64,000 nucleotides of DNA from UBA7672 sp044224605 (lineage in GTDB: Bacteria > Pseudomonadota > Alphaproteobacteria > Caulobacterales > Hyphomonadaceae). The stretch spans positions 21,928-85,927 of the forward strand of contig JBGAKC010000021.1 in NCBI GenBank assembly GCA_044224605.1. The letters run 5' to 3'. How positions within the stretch are numbered: the stretch's first letter is position 1; the number at the start of each line of letters is the position of its first letter. Of the stretch, positions 45,977-55,129 are shown piece after piece. The translations under genes and the position numbers were made by a program. Below the pieces are notes generated by a model, which did no database searches, had not been told where the DNA came from, and was given only the letters and a program-made list of their open reading frames with translations.

Positions 45977-46044
45977 GGGCTAGCCTCGTGAAAATCCGGT
46001 GCGCGGCGGCAATTACCGCGTCGTCCCATGTAGCACGAGATAGG

Positions 46045-46073
46045 TTGACACCTGCTGTGAACGAAATGATATT
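46045..46073 (+). promoter_or_regulatory. Promoter of the LysR gene
   Basis: A -35 TTGACA (46045-46050) and a -10-like GATATT (46068-46073) are separated by 17 bases, 15 bases ahead of the LysR ATG. The stretch also serves the divergent emrA promoter region, where a LysR protein would bind. Confidence 0.6.
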
Positions 46074-46087
46074 TGTGCAGGTGCAGC

Positions 46088-47059
46088 ATGAACAGTGTTC
46101 AATTCAAGAATCTCGATCTCAACCTCTTCCGGGTCCTTCTTGCGCTCCTCGAGCACAGGAGCGTGTCCCGCGCCGCAGAGGAACTGGCCCTTACGCCATC
46201 GGCCGTGAGCCATGCTTTGGGCCGTCTGCGGACCGCCCTTGATGACCCGCTGTTCGAGCGCCGGGGCGGGGGTCTCACCCCCACGGCCTACGCGGTCGAG
46301 GTCGGCCGCCGTGTCCGCCCTTCCATGGAGCGGCTGCGTGACGCGCTCAACCGCGACGAGTTCGACCCCGCGACCGCGGAGCGCGAATTCGTCGTCGCCG
46401 CCGGCTCCTACGTCGCGGCGGTCATCCTTCCTCGCATCATCGACAACCTGTCGAAGATCGCCCCCGGCATCCGTCTCCGCGTTCGCCGCACTGAGGACCA
46501 GTCCCCCGAGGACGTCGAGCACGGCCGCATCGACCTTCTGTTCGGAATCCCTGCCAGCATCTCGGGCCGCCTCGAATGGCAGCCCATCGCCACCGACCGG
46601 ATGATCTGGGTCGCGCGCAAGGGACACCCCACCATCCGCAATCCGCTGACCACCGAAATGCTGGCTGGCGCCCACCACGTTATCATCGAGAAATTCAACC
46701 GCACGATCATGTCCGGCTATCCGGAGCTGCGACGCTTCTTCGATGAGAGCCGCGAACTCGGCGACGCCACGCGCGCTGCAGCCGGGCAGGGCGGGCGCCG
46801 CGCCCCGGTCGCCAGCACGATTGTCACCGACACAATGCACGCCATCGCCATCGTCGCGCAGTCGGATCATGTTACGCTGACACTCAAGGGCCTGGCCGAG
46901 AGTTTCCTTACCAATCAGATCCAGATTCTAGAGCCGCCGCACCCGACGCCGTCGATTGAACTCGGCGCAATCTTCCACGCTGACCGCGCCCGCGACCCGG
47001 GAGTCCGCTGGTTCCTCCACCTGCTTTCGGCGACGGCCGCGCAGTCCCGGGCCGCCTGA
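46088..47059 (+). CDS. LysR-family transcriptional regulator
   Basis: A 323-residue regulator from ATG 46088 (AGGTG upstream); an earlier GTG at 46073 falls inside the promoter. The winged HTH at residues 4-62 reads LDLNLFRVLLALLEHRSVSRAAEELALTPSAVSHALGRLRTALDDPLFERRGGGLTPT. The periplasmic-binding-like effector domain follows (EFVVAAGSYVAAVILPRII). It resembles NodD/LeuO-like LysR proteins more than the CysB type. Its divergent orientation to emrA suggests control of the pump. Confidence 0.9.
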   Translation: MNSVQFKNLDLNLFRVLLALLEHRSVSRAAEELALTPSAVSHALGRLRTALDDPLFERRGGGLTPTAYAVEVGRRVRPSMERLRDALNRDEFDPATAEREFVVAAGSYVAAVILPRIIDNLSKIAPGIRLRVRRTEDQSPEDVEHGRIDLLFGIPASISGRLEWQPIATDRMIWVARKGHPTIRNPLTTEMLAGAHHVIIEKFNRTIMSGYPELRRFFDESRELGDATRAAAGQGGRRAPVASTIVTDTMHAIAIVAQSDHVTLTLKGLAESFLTNQIQILEPPHPTPSIELGAIFHADRARDPGVRWFLHLLSATAAQSRAA

Positions 47060-47177
47060 GGCCACTCTTCGCTCGCGCCGACTGCGCAGGACGCAGCGTC
47101 AATGATCGACATTTCCGATTGCCACTTCCCGTGCGCGTCAACCTCGCTACTCTGAAACGAGGAAAAGGAGCGCTCAC

Positions 47178-48419
47178 ATGGCCGAAGCCTGGATCATCGA
47201 CACCTGCCGCACGCCCCGCGGCATTGGCCGCATCGGCAAGGGCGCGCTCGCCGACATCCACCCGCAACAGCTCGCGGCCACCACGCTGAAAGCCATCGCC
47301 GAGCGCAACAACATCAACACCGCCGATGTCGACGACGTGATCTGGGGCACCTCCAGTCAGTCAGGCAAGCAGAGCCGCGACCTCGGCCGCATGGCCGCGC
47401 TCGACGCCGGCTACGACACACGCGCCTCGGGCGTGACGATCGACCGCTTTTGTGGCTCGGGCATCTCCACAGTGAACTTCGGCGCCTCGACCATCATGTC
47501 GGGGATGTCCGATCTCGTCGTCGCGGGCGGCACCGAGATGATGAGCTTCACCTCCACATTGGCCGACCCCAAAGGTCCGCCCATGCTGATGGACGCCGGT
47601 AACGCCCGCCTGCGCGCGCGCCATCCGCAGAGCCACCAGGGCGTCTGCGCCGACGCCATCGCGACGCTGGAGAACATCCCGCGTGAAGCCCTCGATGCGC
47701 TCGCCTATGAAAGTCAGCAGCGCGCTGACGCAGCGATCAAGGATGGCCGTTTCAACCGCAGCGTCGTCCCCGTCTATAAGGAAGACGGCTCCCTCGCGCT
47801 CGACCACGAGGAATTCCCCCGCCCGCAGACCACGCTGGAGGGCCTCGCCGCTCTCAAACCATCCTTCGAGGCCATGGCCGAGGTTCCGCTCAACGAACAG
47901 GGCGACACGTTCGGCGGACTGATCCGGCAGGTCTATCCTGACCTCAAGATCAAGCATGTGCACCACGCCGGCAATTCATCGGGTGTGGTCGACGGCGCCG
48001 CCGCCATCCTGCTGGCATCGCCCGACTATGCGAAGAAGCACGGCCTCAAGCCGCGCGCCCGCGTTCTCGCCATGGCCAACATGGGCGACAGCCCCACGCT
48101 GATGCTCAACGCGCCCGTGCCCGCTGCGAAGAAAGTGCTCGAAAAGGCAGGTCTCACGATCAACGACATCGACCTGTTCGAGATCAACGAGGCTTTCGCC
48201 GTCGTCGCCGAGAAATTCATCCGCGACCTCAAGCTCGATCGCAACAAGGTCAACGTGAACGGTGGCGCGATGGCGCTCGGTCATCCAATCGGCGCAACGG
48301 GCTCCATCCTGATCGGCACGATCATCGACGAACTCGAACGCCGCGACCTAAAGCGCGGCCTCGTCACGATGTGCGCCGCCGGCGGCATGGCGCCCGCGAT
48401 CATCGTCGAGCGGATGTAG
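47178..48419 (+). CDS. Acetyl-CoA acyltransferase (thiolase)
   Basis: A 413-residue thiolase with the acyl-accepting Cys 92 in TIDRFCGSGIS, EINEAFAVVAEKF (active-site His region), GGAMALGHPIGATG (catalytic His) and the second Cys 399 in VTMCAAGGMAPA. It catalyses thiolytic cleavage of a 3-ketoacyl-CoA. AAGGAG precedes ATG 47178. It opens the rightward group thiolase, P450, acyl-CoA synthetase and two acyl-CoA dehydrogenases, though a 199-base gap before the P450 gene may hold a second promoter. Confidence 0.92.
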   Translation: MAEAWIIDTCRTPRGIGRIGKGALADIHPQQLAATTLKAIAERNNINTADVDDVIWGTSSQSGKQSRDLGRMAALDAGYDTRASGVTIDRFCGSGISTVNFGASTIMSGMSDLVVAGGTEMMSFTSTLADPKGPPMLMDAGNARLRARHPQSHQGVCADAIATLENIPREALDALAYESQQRADAAIKDGRFNRSVVPVYKEDGSLALDHEEFPRPQTTLEGLAALKPSFEAMAEVPLNEQGDTFGGLIRQVYPDLKIKHVHHAGNSSGVVDGAAAILLASPDYAKKHGLKPRARVLAMANMGDSPTLMLNAPVPAAKKVLEKAGLTINDIDLFEINEAFAVVAEKFIRDLKLDRNKVNVNGGAMALGHPIGATGSILIGTIIDELERRDLKRGLVTMCAAGGMAPAIIVERM

Positions 48420-48618
48420 CGCGCAGGAAAGTAGCCCGCATGGTGAGCAGCGAGACTTCGCGAAGCGATGGATCGCGTCCGTCGAACCACGAGGGCGGGC
48501 TCCCCAGCCTTGTAATGACCCCAACATTTAGTCCCCATCCTTCCGCAGCGGCATGACTTGCGCGGCGCCCTGCGTGCGCGCAACGTCCCGCTTGGGGACT
48601 GAACAGTGGAATGCAAAT

Positions 48619-49950
48619 ATGGAACTGATCAGTCAGACGGCTGTCGAAGGCAGGCCGGGGCCGGTCTTTCCCGAGGCTTACGCGAGGATAGACGAGCTCA
48701 AGTTCAACAACGGCATGACCTTCGTGCATGGCCAGCCGTTCGACAGGTTCGCGCAGCTTCGCAAGGCCGCACCCGTCTGCTGGCATCCCGAACCCGAAGG
48801 GCTTCCCGGCTTCTGGGTCGTCACGCGCCATGCCGACGTGATGCGCGTCAACGGCGATCCTGCCACCTTCTCGTCCCAGCGCGGCGGCATCCTCATGGAT
48901 ACGCCGAAGCCGGAGCAGGGCCACGTCCTGCTCGGCCGCGCCTCGCTCGACACCATGATCAATCTCGACGCGCCATACCATCTTCAGCTGCGTCGCGAGC
49001 ATATGCCCTTCTTCACACCGGCCTACCTCAGTCAGCTGAAAACGAAGATCGTCGCAGAAGTCACGCGGATGATAGACGAGATGGCGCCCAAGGGCGGCGG
49101 CGACATGGTCGAGATGTTCTCGTCCCGCCTGCCTCTCTACACGCTCTGCGAAATCCTCGGCGTGCCGGAACCGGACCGCGCCAAATTCCTGCACTGGATG
49201 CACTATCTCGAGCTGGCGCAAAACTTCGCGGCCGACCAGGCCGCTTCCCCTGTCGCGCCGAGTCTCGAACTCATCCAGTTCGTCGCCGACTTCAACGCGA
49301 ATGTCGAAGAGATGTTCGCCTACGGCCAGCACATGCTGCACAAGCGCCGCAACGATCCTCAATCGGATCTGATGTCCGCCATCGCCCGCGCCCAGATCGA
49401 CGGCCAGTTCCTCAGCGACGAATATCTCGACGGTTCATGGCTCCTCATCGTCTTCGCCGGCAACGACACCACCCGCAACACGCTGTCCGGCGCGATGAAG
49501 CTCTTGACCGAATTCCCGGACCAGAAGGCGAAGCTGATCGCTCAGCCCGATCTCCTGCCTAACGCAGCCGACGAGTTCATCCGCATGGTCAGCCCCGTCA
49601 TCTACATGCGCCGCACCGCGCTCCATGATGCCGAGATTGCCGGCCAGCAGATCGCCGAGGGCGAGAAGGTCGTCATGTATTACGGCGCCGCCAACCGCGA
49701 TCCCGCCGTGTTCGAAGGCCCCGACCAGCTCGACGTCGCCCGCGCCAACGCGAACAAGCACATAGCCTTCGGTTACGGCCCGCACGTCTGCCTCGGCAAG
49801 CGCGTCGCCCAGATCCAGCTCGAGGAAGCCTACCGCCAGCTCCTCGCACGCCTGCCGGACATCGAATGGACCGGCGAGATCGACATCGCGCCGAACAATT
49901 TCGTCCACGCCATCCGCAAGCTCGGGGTGCGCTACACGGCGAGGACATAG
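48619..49950 (+). CDS. Cytochrome P450
   Basis: A 443-residue soluble P450 from ATG 48619. The I-helix oxygen-activation motif AGNDTTRNT is at residues 280-288, the K-helix ExxR (E319, R322) is present, and the heme loop FGYGPHVCLGKRVA has its thiolate Cys at 391. The AGNDTTRN and GPHVCLGKRVA wording and overall length resemble CYP125/CYP142-type enzymes that oxidise the terminal methyl of sterol side chains, and related terpenoid hydroxylases. It lies upstream of an acyl-CoA synthetase and two dehydrogenases, which suits oxidation of a terminal carbon to a carboxylate for CoA activation. Confidence 0.92.
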   Translation: MELISQTAVEGRPGPVFPEAYARIDELKFNNGMTFVHGQPFDRFAQLRKAAPVCWHPEPEGLPGFWVVTRHADVMRVNGDPATFSSQRGGILMDTPKPEQGHVLLGRASLDTMINLDAPYHLQLRREHMPFFTPAYLSQLKTKIVAEVTRMIDEMAPKGGGDMVEMFSSRLPLYTLCEILGVPEPDRAKFLHWMHYLELAQNFAADQAASPVAPSLELIQFVADFNANVEEMFAYGQHMLHKRRNDPQSDLMSAIARAQIDGQFLSDEYLDGSWLLIVFAGNDTTRNTLSGAMKLLTEFPDQKAKLIAQPDLLPNAADEFIRMVSPVIYMRRTALHDAEIAGQQIAEGEKVVMYYGAANRDPAVFEGPDQLDVARANANKHIAFGYGPHVCLGKRVAQIQLEEAYRQLLARLPDIEWTGEIDIAPNNFVHAIRKLGVRYTART

Positions 49951-50005
49951 CCGCATCCGGAATACCGGAGCGGACACAAGGCCAAAACGGCCAGGGAGGA
50001 CCAGA

Positions 50006-51544
50006 GTGGGCGAGATCATAAGCGGCGCACGCCGCCTATCGACGGCCGGAATGAACGAACGCGCAGCCCGCGCCGCCAGCGGCCTCGCCAGCCTCGGCGT
50101 AGGGCAGGGCGACATCGTCGCGCTCTTCCTCCGCAACGACCTGGCCTTCTTCGAAGCCAGCACAGCGGTCGGCCTTCTCGGCGCCTATCCCACCCCGGTC
50201 AACTGGCACGGCACGGTGGAAGAAGCCCGCTACATCTTCGAGAACTCCGGGGCAAAGGTGATCCTCATCCATGCGGACCTCCTGGCCTCCGTTCGCCCAG
50301 CCATCCCTGCCGGCGTCACCGTCCTCGTCGTCCCGACGCCGCCCGAGATCGCTGAGGCCTACGGCGCCCGCCCCGAAACCTGCAGCGTTCCTGCGGGCAT
50401 GATCGACTGGACCTCCTGGCTCGAAGGCTTCGATATTTATGTCGCCCCGCCGGCCCCACCGCCCGGCACGATCATCTATACCTCCGGCACGACCGGTCAT
50501 CCCAAGGGCGTCCGCCGCGCCCAGCCCACGCCCGAGCAGTATGCATTCTCGCTCCAGAACCTTGCCCTCATCTTCGGCTTCACAACGCGCCCGCCGGACA
50601 AGATCATCAGCGTCATGTGCGGTCCGATGTACCACTCGGCCCCCAACGCCTACGGCCTTGTCGCCGCTCGGATGGGCGCCACCGTCCATCTCGAACCTCG
50701 CTTCGATCCCGAAGACCTGTTGCGCATGATCCAGCAGCACAGGATAAGCCACATCCACATGGTCCCGATCATGTTCAACCGGCTGCTCAAGCTGCCGGAA
50801 GATGTGAAGAAGAAGTACGATCTCTCATCCCTCGAAATGGTCGTCCACGCCGCCGCCCCATGCCCCGCGCCGATCAAGCGCGCGATGATCGAATGGTGGG
50901 GTCCGGTGATCTACGAATACTATGGCTCGACCGAAACCGGCGGCGTCGTCTTCTGCAATTCCGAACAATGGCTCGCCCACCCGGGCACGGTCGGCAAGCC
51001 GCTCCCCGGCGCCGACGTGAAAGTCATCGACAAGGATGGCAATCCCGTGCCCACCGGCGAGATCGGCGAAGTCGTCGCCAAATTCCCGGGCGTCGCCGAC
51101 TTCACCTACCACAAGGACCACGCCAAGCGCGTCGCCACCGAGAAGGCCGGCCTTATCGCCCCCGGCGATGTCGGCTATTTCGATGCCGACGGCTTCCTCT
51201 ATCTCTGCGACCGCGCGAAGGACATGATCATCTCCGGCGGCGTCAACATCTACCCCGCCGAGATCGAAGCCGCCCTCCACCGCATGCCTGGCGTCGCCGA
51301 CTGCGCCGTCTTCGGCATCCCTGATGATGAATACGGCGAAGCCGTCCACGCCGTCATCCAGCGCCAGCCTGGCGCCAACATCTCCGAAGCCGACATCAAG
51401 ACTTACCTCAAGCCGCATCTCTCCGGTTTCAAGATCCCGAAGACCATCGACTTCAGCACCGATCTCCCGCGCGAGGATTCCGGCAAGATCTTCAAGCGGA
51501 AACTCCGCGAGCCATTCTGGGCCAATCGCGCCACACGCATCTAG
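50006..51544 (+). CDS. Acyl-CoA synthetase (AMP-binding family)
   Basis: A 512-residue ANL-superfamily ligase. It has the P-loop IIYTSGTTGHPKGVRRAQ (residues about 154-171), YEYYGSTETGG (A5), GDVGYFDADGFLYLCDRAKDMIISGGVNIYPAEIE (A7-A8 hinge) and the catalytic Lys near the end in REDSGKIFKRKLRE. GTG 50006 is preceded by AGGGAGG. It forms acyl-CoA from a carboxylic acid with ATP; the acid is unknown but is likely the P450 product. The gene lies 55 bases after the P450 stop. Confidence 0.92.
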   Translation: MGEIISGARRLSTAGMNERAARAASGLASLGVGQGDIVALFLRNDLAFFEASTAVGLLGAYPTPVNWHGTVEEARYIFENSGAKVILIHADLLASVRPAIPAGVTVLVVPTPPEIAEAYGARPETCSVPAGMIDWTSWLEGFDIYVAPPAPPPGTIIYTSGTTGHPKGVRRAQPTPEQYAFSLQNLALIFGFTTRPPDKIISVMCGPMYHSAPNAYGLVAARMGATVHLEPRFDPEDLLRMIQQHRISHIHMVPIMFNRLLKLPEDVKKKYDLSSLEMVVHAAAPCPAPIKRAMIEWWGPVIYEYYGSTETGGVVFCNSEQWLAHPGTVGKPLPGADVKVIDKDGNPVPTGEIGEVVAKFPGVADFTYHKDHAKRVATEKAGLIAPGDVGYFDADGFLYLCDRAKDMIISGGVNIYPAEIEAALHRMPGVADCAVFGIPDDEYGEAVHAVIQRQPGANISEADIKTYLKPHLSGFKIPKTIDFSTDLPREDSGKIFKRKLREPFWANRATRI

Positions 51545-51559
51545 TCAGGACGCCGCCAC

Positions 51560-52675
51560 ATGAACTTCGATTTCTCCGACGACCAGAAGATGCTGCGCGA
51601 ACAGGCGCGCAAATTCCTCGACGAAAAGTGCACGAAGAAAGCCGTGCGCGAGGTCCTCAACAACGCCGCCAAGTCCCACGACGCCGCCCTCTGGAAAGGC
51701 GTGGCGGAGCAGGGCTGGCTCGGCGTCGCCATCCCCGAGGAACACGGCGGCCTCGGTCTTGGCGGCCTCGAACTCTGCGTCCTCGCCGAAGAAGTCGGCC
51801 GCGCCGTCGCTCCGATCCCGTACTCCTCCACCATCTACTTTTTCGCCGAAGCCATTCTCGCCTCTGGCTCCGCCGCGCAGAAATCCGCGCTGCTCCCGAA
51901 GATCGCCGGCGGCGACCTAATCGGCGCGTTCGCCATCTCCGAAGGCCCCGGCGCGCCATCGCCCGCCGCCATCGAGGCAACCTTTGACGGCTCGAAACTC
52001 TCCGGCGTGAAAATCCCCGTGACCGACGGCGACATCGCCACCCACGCCGTCGTCCTGGCGAAGGAAGGGCAGGGCCTCTCACTCGTCGTCGTCGATCTCG
52101 CCCAGTCCGGCGTGAAGCGCGAAACGCTTCAGACGCTCGATCCCACCCGCGGCCACGCCAAGCTCACCTTCGACAAGGCGAATGCCGAACGCCTCGGCAA
52201 GGCTGGCGAAGGCTGGCCGCTTGCAGAGGGCGTGCTCGATCGCGCCGCAGTCCTCATCGCTTTCGAACAGCTCGGCGGCGCGCAGGCCTGCCTCGACATG
52301 GCCGTCGATTACGCCAAGAACCGCTACGCCTTCTCGCGCCAGATCGGCTCCTTCCAGGCGATCAAGCACAAGCTCGCCGACATGTATGTCGCCATCGAGC
52401 TCGGCCGCTCCAACGCCTATTACGGCGCCTGGGCGCTCTCGACGGAATCATCGCAACTCCCGCTCGCCGCCGCCGCCGCCCGCGTCGCGGCCAGTGACGC
52501 CTACTACTTCGCCGCCAAGGAAAACATCCAGGCGCATGGCGGCATGGGCTTCACGTGGGAAGTCGACTGCCACTTGTTCTACCGCCGCGCCAAACTCCTC
52601 GCCGTGCAGGCAGGAGGCCCCGGCGTCTGGAAGGAAAAGCTGGTCCGCCGCCTCGAACTCAAGAACGCAGCCTGA
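51560..52675 (+). CDS. Acyl-CoA dehydrogenase, probable non-catalytic partner subunit
   Basis: A 371-residue acyl-CoA dehydrogenase fold protein. The FAD/CoA regions are kept (GWLGVAIPEEHGGLGLG, FAISEGPGAPSPA, RYAFSRQIGSFQAIKHKLADMY, QAHGGMGFTWEVDCHLFYRR), but the helix-G position that is Glu-Arg in active enzymes reads Asp-Arg (LDRAAVL, D227). The C-terminal YEGT-type Glu is absent as well. Together with the full-length neighbour 12 bases downstream this suggests an alpha2beta2 enzyme, as shown for cholesterol side-chain dehydrogenases (ChsE pairs) of Mycobacterium. Confidence 0.85.
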   Translation: MNFDFSDDQKMLREQARKFLDEKCTKKAVREVLNNAAKSHDAALWKGVAEQGWLGVAIPEEHGGLGLGGLELCVLAEEVGRAVAPIPYSSTIYFFAEAILASGSAAQKSALLPKIAGGDLIGAFAISEGPGAPSPAAIEATFDGSKLSGVKIPVTDGDIATHAVVLAKEGQGLSLVVVDLAQSGVKRETLQTLDPTRGHAKLTFDKANAERLGKAGEGWPLAEGVLDRAAVLIAFEQLGGAQACLDMAVDYAKNRYAFSRQIGSFQAIKHKLADMYVAIELGRSNAYYGAWALSTESSQLPLAAAAARVAASDAYYFAAKENIQAHGGMGFTWEVDCHLFYRRAKLLAVQAGGPGVWKEKLVRRLELKNAA

Positions 52676-52687
52676 GGAGAGACACAC

Positions 52688-53914
52688 ATGGATTTCAACG
52701 ACTCTCCCGAAGAAGCCGCCTTCCGCGCCGAAGCGCGCGCATGGCTCGAGAAGACACTCGGCACGCCCAACGCGAAGACCAACACGCGCGTCGAAGGCCC
52801 CGAGGCGATGAAGGCCGCCAAGGCCTACCAGAAGAAGAAAGCTGAATCTGGCTATGCCGGTCTCACCTGGCGCAAGGAAGTTGGCGGCCGCGAGCTTGCG
52901 CCGATCTTCTCGGTGATCTTTAGCCAGGAGGAACAGAAGTTTCAGGCCCCCACCGGCCCCTTCGCCATCGGCCTCGGCATGTGCATCCCGACCGTCATTG
53001 CCTTCCACACACCGGAGAAGGTGAAGCGCTATGTCGGCCCCGCGCTGAAAGGCGAGGAAATCTGGTGCCAGCTCTTCTCCGAGCCCAGCGCCGGCTCTGA
53101 CGTCGCTGGCCTCAAGACGCGCGCCGTCAAGGATGGCGACGACTGGATCATCAACGGTCAGAAGGTGTGGACCTCCGGCGCCCACTATTCCGACTACGGC
53201 ATCATCCTCGTGCGCACCAATCCTGAAAAGGAAAAGCACAAGGGGCTCACCATGTTTGTCATCAACATGAAGGCGCCCGGCGTTGAAGTCCGCCCCATCC
53301 ATCAGATGTCCGGCGGCTCCAACTTCAACGAGGTCTATTTCACCGACGTCCGTATCTCGGACAGCGAACGCCTCGGCGAAGTCGGCAATGGCTGGAACGT
53401 CGCCCTGGTCACGCTAATGAACGAACGCCTCGCCGTCGGCGGCTCCGCCGGTCCCGAGTATGGCGAAATTCTCGAACTCGCCCGCAGCCTGCCGTCGCCA
53501 AGCGGCAAGGGCTCGCTCCTGCAGGATCAGGGTTTCCGCGACAAGCTCGCCAGCTGGTATGTCAGCGCAGAAGGCTACACTCTCGGCAAATACCGCACGA
53601 TGACAGCTCTCTCCAAAGGCCAGACGCCCGGCCCCGAAAGCTCGATCGGGAAAATCCTCAACGCCAACCGCATGCAGGACATCGGCAACGCCGCCATCGA
53701 AGCCGAAGACCATTTCGGCATCATCAGTGACCCTGCGCTCGCTCCGATGCAGGGCGCCTTCCACAACGCTTACATGTGGGCCCCCGGCCTCCGCATCGCC
53801 GGCGGCACGGACGAGATCCTGCGCAACATCATCGCCGAGCGCGTGCTAGGGTTGCCGCAGGATGTGCGCGTCGACAAAGGCGTCGCCTACAAGGACCTGC
53901 CGACAGGAAGGTAG
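52688..53914 (+). CDS. Acyl-CoA dehydrogenase, probable catalytic partner subunit
   Basis: A 408-residue dehydrogenase with CQLFSEPSAGSDVAGLKTRAV and IINGQKVWTSGAHYSDYG (FAD and substrate sites), catalytic-base candidate Glu 246 in TLMNERLAVGG, and the C-terminal GGTDEILRNIIAERVLGLP. GAGGAGA precedes ATG 52688, which lies 12 bases after the preceding dehydrogenase. This is the FadE26/FadE28-like size class found in heteromeric steroid side-chain enzymes. It is the last gene of the rightward cluster. Confidence 0.88.
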   Translation: MDFNDSPEEAAFRAEARAWLEKTLGTPNAKTNTRVEGPEAMKAAKAYQKKKAESGYAGLTWRKEVGGRELAPIFSVIFSQEEQKFQAPTGPFAIGLGMCIPTVIAFHTPEKVKRYVGPALKGEEIWCQLFSEPSAGSDVAGLKTRAVKDGDDWIINGQKVWTSGAHYSDYGIILVRTNPEKEKHKGLTMFVINMKAPGVEVRPIHQMSGGSNFNEVYFTDVRISDSERLGEVGNGWNVALVTLMNERLAVGGSAGPEYGEILELARSLPSPSGKGSLLQDQGFRDKLASWYVSAEGYTLGKYRTMTALSKGQTPGPESSIGKILNANRMQDIGNAAIEAEDHFGIISDPALAPMQGAFHNAYMWAPGLRIAGGTDEILRNIIAERVLGLPQDVRVDKGVAYKDLPTGR

Positions 53915-54196
53915 GAGACTGCCCTGCGTCTGCCCGGCATTCGCCGCGTCGGCGGCGGTTCTGCCGTCGTGGTTCGAGAGGGGCGCGCGCTCAACCCGCC
54001 CCCGACACGCACCGTTTGACGTCCCGGAAGCACGCAGCGCTGGCCGGCGTCCTTCCGCCGCCGCGAAGCGGGGGAAGCGGGTTGCGTGCGAAGCACGCGA
54101 GACGAAGGGGGCTGCGCGTCTTCGCGCGGACCTCCGCCTCACCTTGTCCCGAATTCAGCTCAAACCACCTCAGTCGCCCCGTGACTGAGAATGCAC

Positions 54197-55069
54197 TCAT
54201 GCGCCCGACAGCCGCATCTTCGCCAGCAATATCCCGCCAGCCATCGCATCCGCCTGCGGTTCCGTCAGCCGCCTCGCCGTCGCCTCCGGAATCCATGGCC
54301 GGATGAACTCCACCAGCCCGCCGACCAGCGCCACCCGCGACGCCCCGCGCCCCAGCACAGCTTCAGCAAGCCCGGCAATATGCACCGCCGCATCCCGCAA
54401 CAGATTGCTCGCCGCCGGTTCGCCCAGACCAGAATGCTTGATCACGATCGCCGCAAACGCTGCATAGTCCGTCGCGCTTGCAGTCTCGGACCAGCGGATC
54501 ACCACCGCCGGATCTGACCCGAAGCGATCAAGGATCTCTTGCGCAAACGCCGTCGCCATCGCGCGCCCATCCAGTGTCCGCAACGCATAGCGGATCGCGT
54601 TCAACCCGATATGCGCGCCGGAACCTTCGTCCGAAACCGGAAAGCCATACCCGCCTACGCGGATCGTCTTGCCCTTGTAAGTGATGCCGATCGAACCCGT
54701 GCCGCAGACAACGATCCCGCCTTCCTCGCCGCCGAACGCGCCGAGCCAGGCGAGATATCCATCGCCCTCGAACCAGGCCTGTTTGAAAGGATGCTTCCAC
54801 GACTCGAGCGCCTGCCGCGCGCCCAGATGCCCGGTCCCCGCGAGACCTATCCCCGCGAACGTCCGTCCCAGCGCCTCTTCGCCGAGCCCCGCCTCGCCGA
54901 GCGCCTGCCGTGTCGCGCCCAGAATCGAGGCGCTCGCCGCCTCGATCCCGAACCGCATGCTCGCCGGTCCGGAGATTCCGCGCCCCAGCACACGCCCGTC
55001 GGCTGTTTCCAGCCGCGCCCGGCATCGCGTTCCGCCGCCATCCACGCCAAGATAGAGAGGTTCGGCCAT
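54197..55069 (-). CDS. BadF/BcrA-type sugar kinase (GlcNAc/MurNAc kinase-like)
   Basis: A 290-residue actin-fold ATPase. It has phosphate-1 motif LGVDGGGTRCRARL (residues 6-19), GGIVVCGTGSIGITYKG (phosphate-2), VSDEGSGAHIGLNAIRYAL and an adenosine motif VALVGGLVEF near the C-terminus. This family contains N-acetylglucosamine kinase and the dual MurNAc/GlcNAc kinase MurK of Clostridium. It is divergent from murQ across 60 bases. In this context it most likely makes MurNAc-6-phosphate and/or GlcNAc-6-phosphate in the cytoplasm; which of the two is not decided by sequence. Confidence 0.82.
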   Translation of the reverse strand: MAEPLYLGVDGGGTRCRARLETADGRVLGRGISGPASMRFGIEAASASILGATRQALGEAGLGEEALGRTFAGIGLAGTGHLGARQALESWKHPFKQAWFEGDGYLAWLGAFGGEEGGIVVCGTGSIGITYKGKTIRVGGYGFPVSDEGSGAHIGLNAIRYALRTLDGRAMATAFAQEILDRFGSDPAVVIRWSETASATDYAAFAAIVIKHSGLGEPAASNLLRDAAVHIAGLAEAVLGRGASRVALVGGLVEFIRPWIPEATARRLTEPQADAMAGGILLAKMRLSGA

Positions 55070-55129
55070 TTCGCTTGTCTAACGCGATTTGCCTGCCATT
55101 CAATGACGCGGGGCATCACTGGGTTCGCA

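Noticed and set aside
54539..55129. N-terminal extension of the murQ frame
   Set aside because: It overlaps the divergent kinase gene, and MurQ proteins normally start at the MSTEDIS-like segment.
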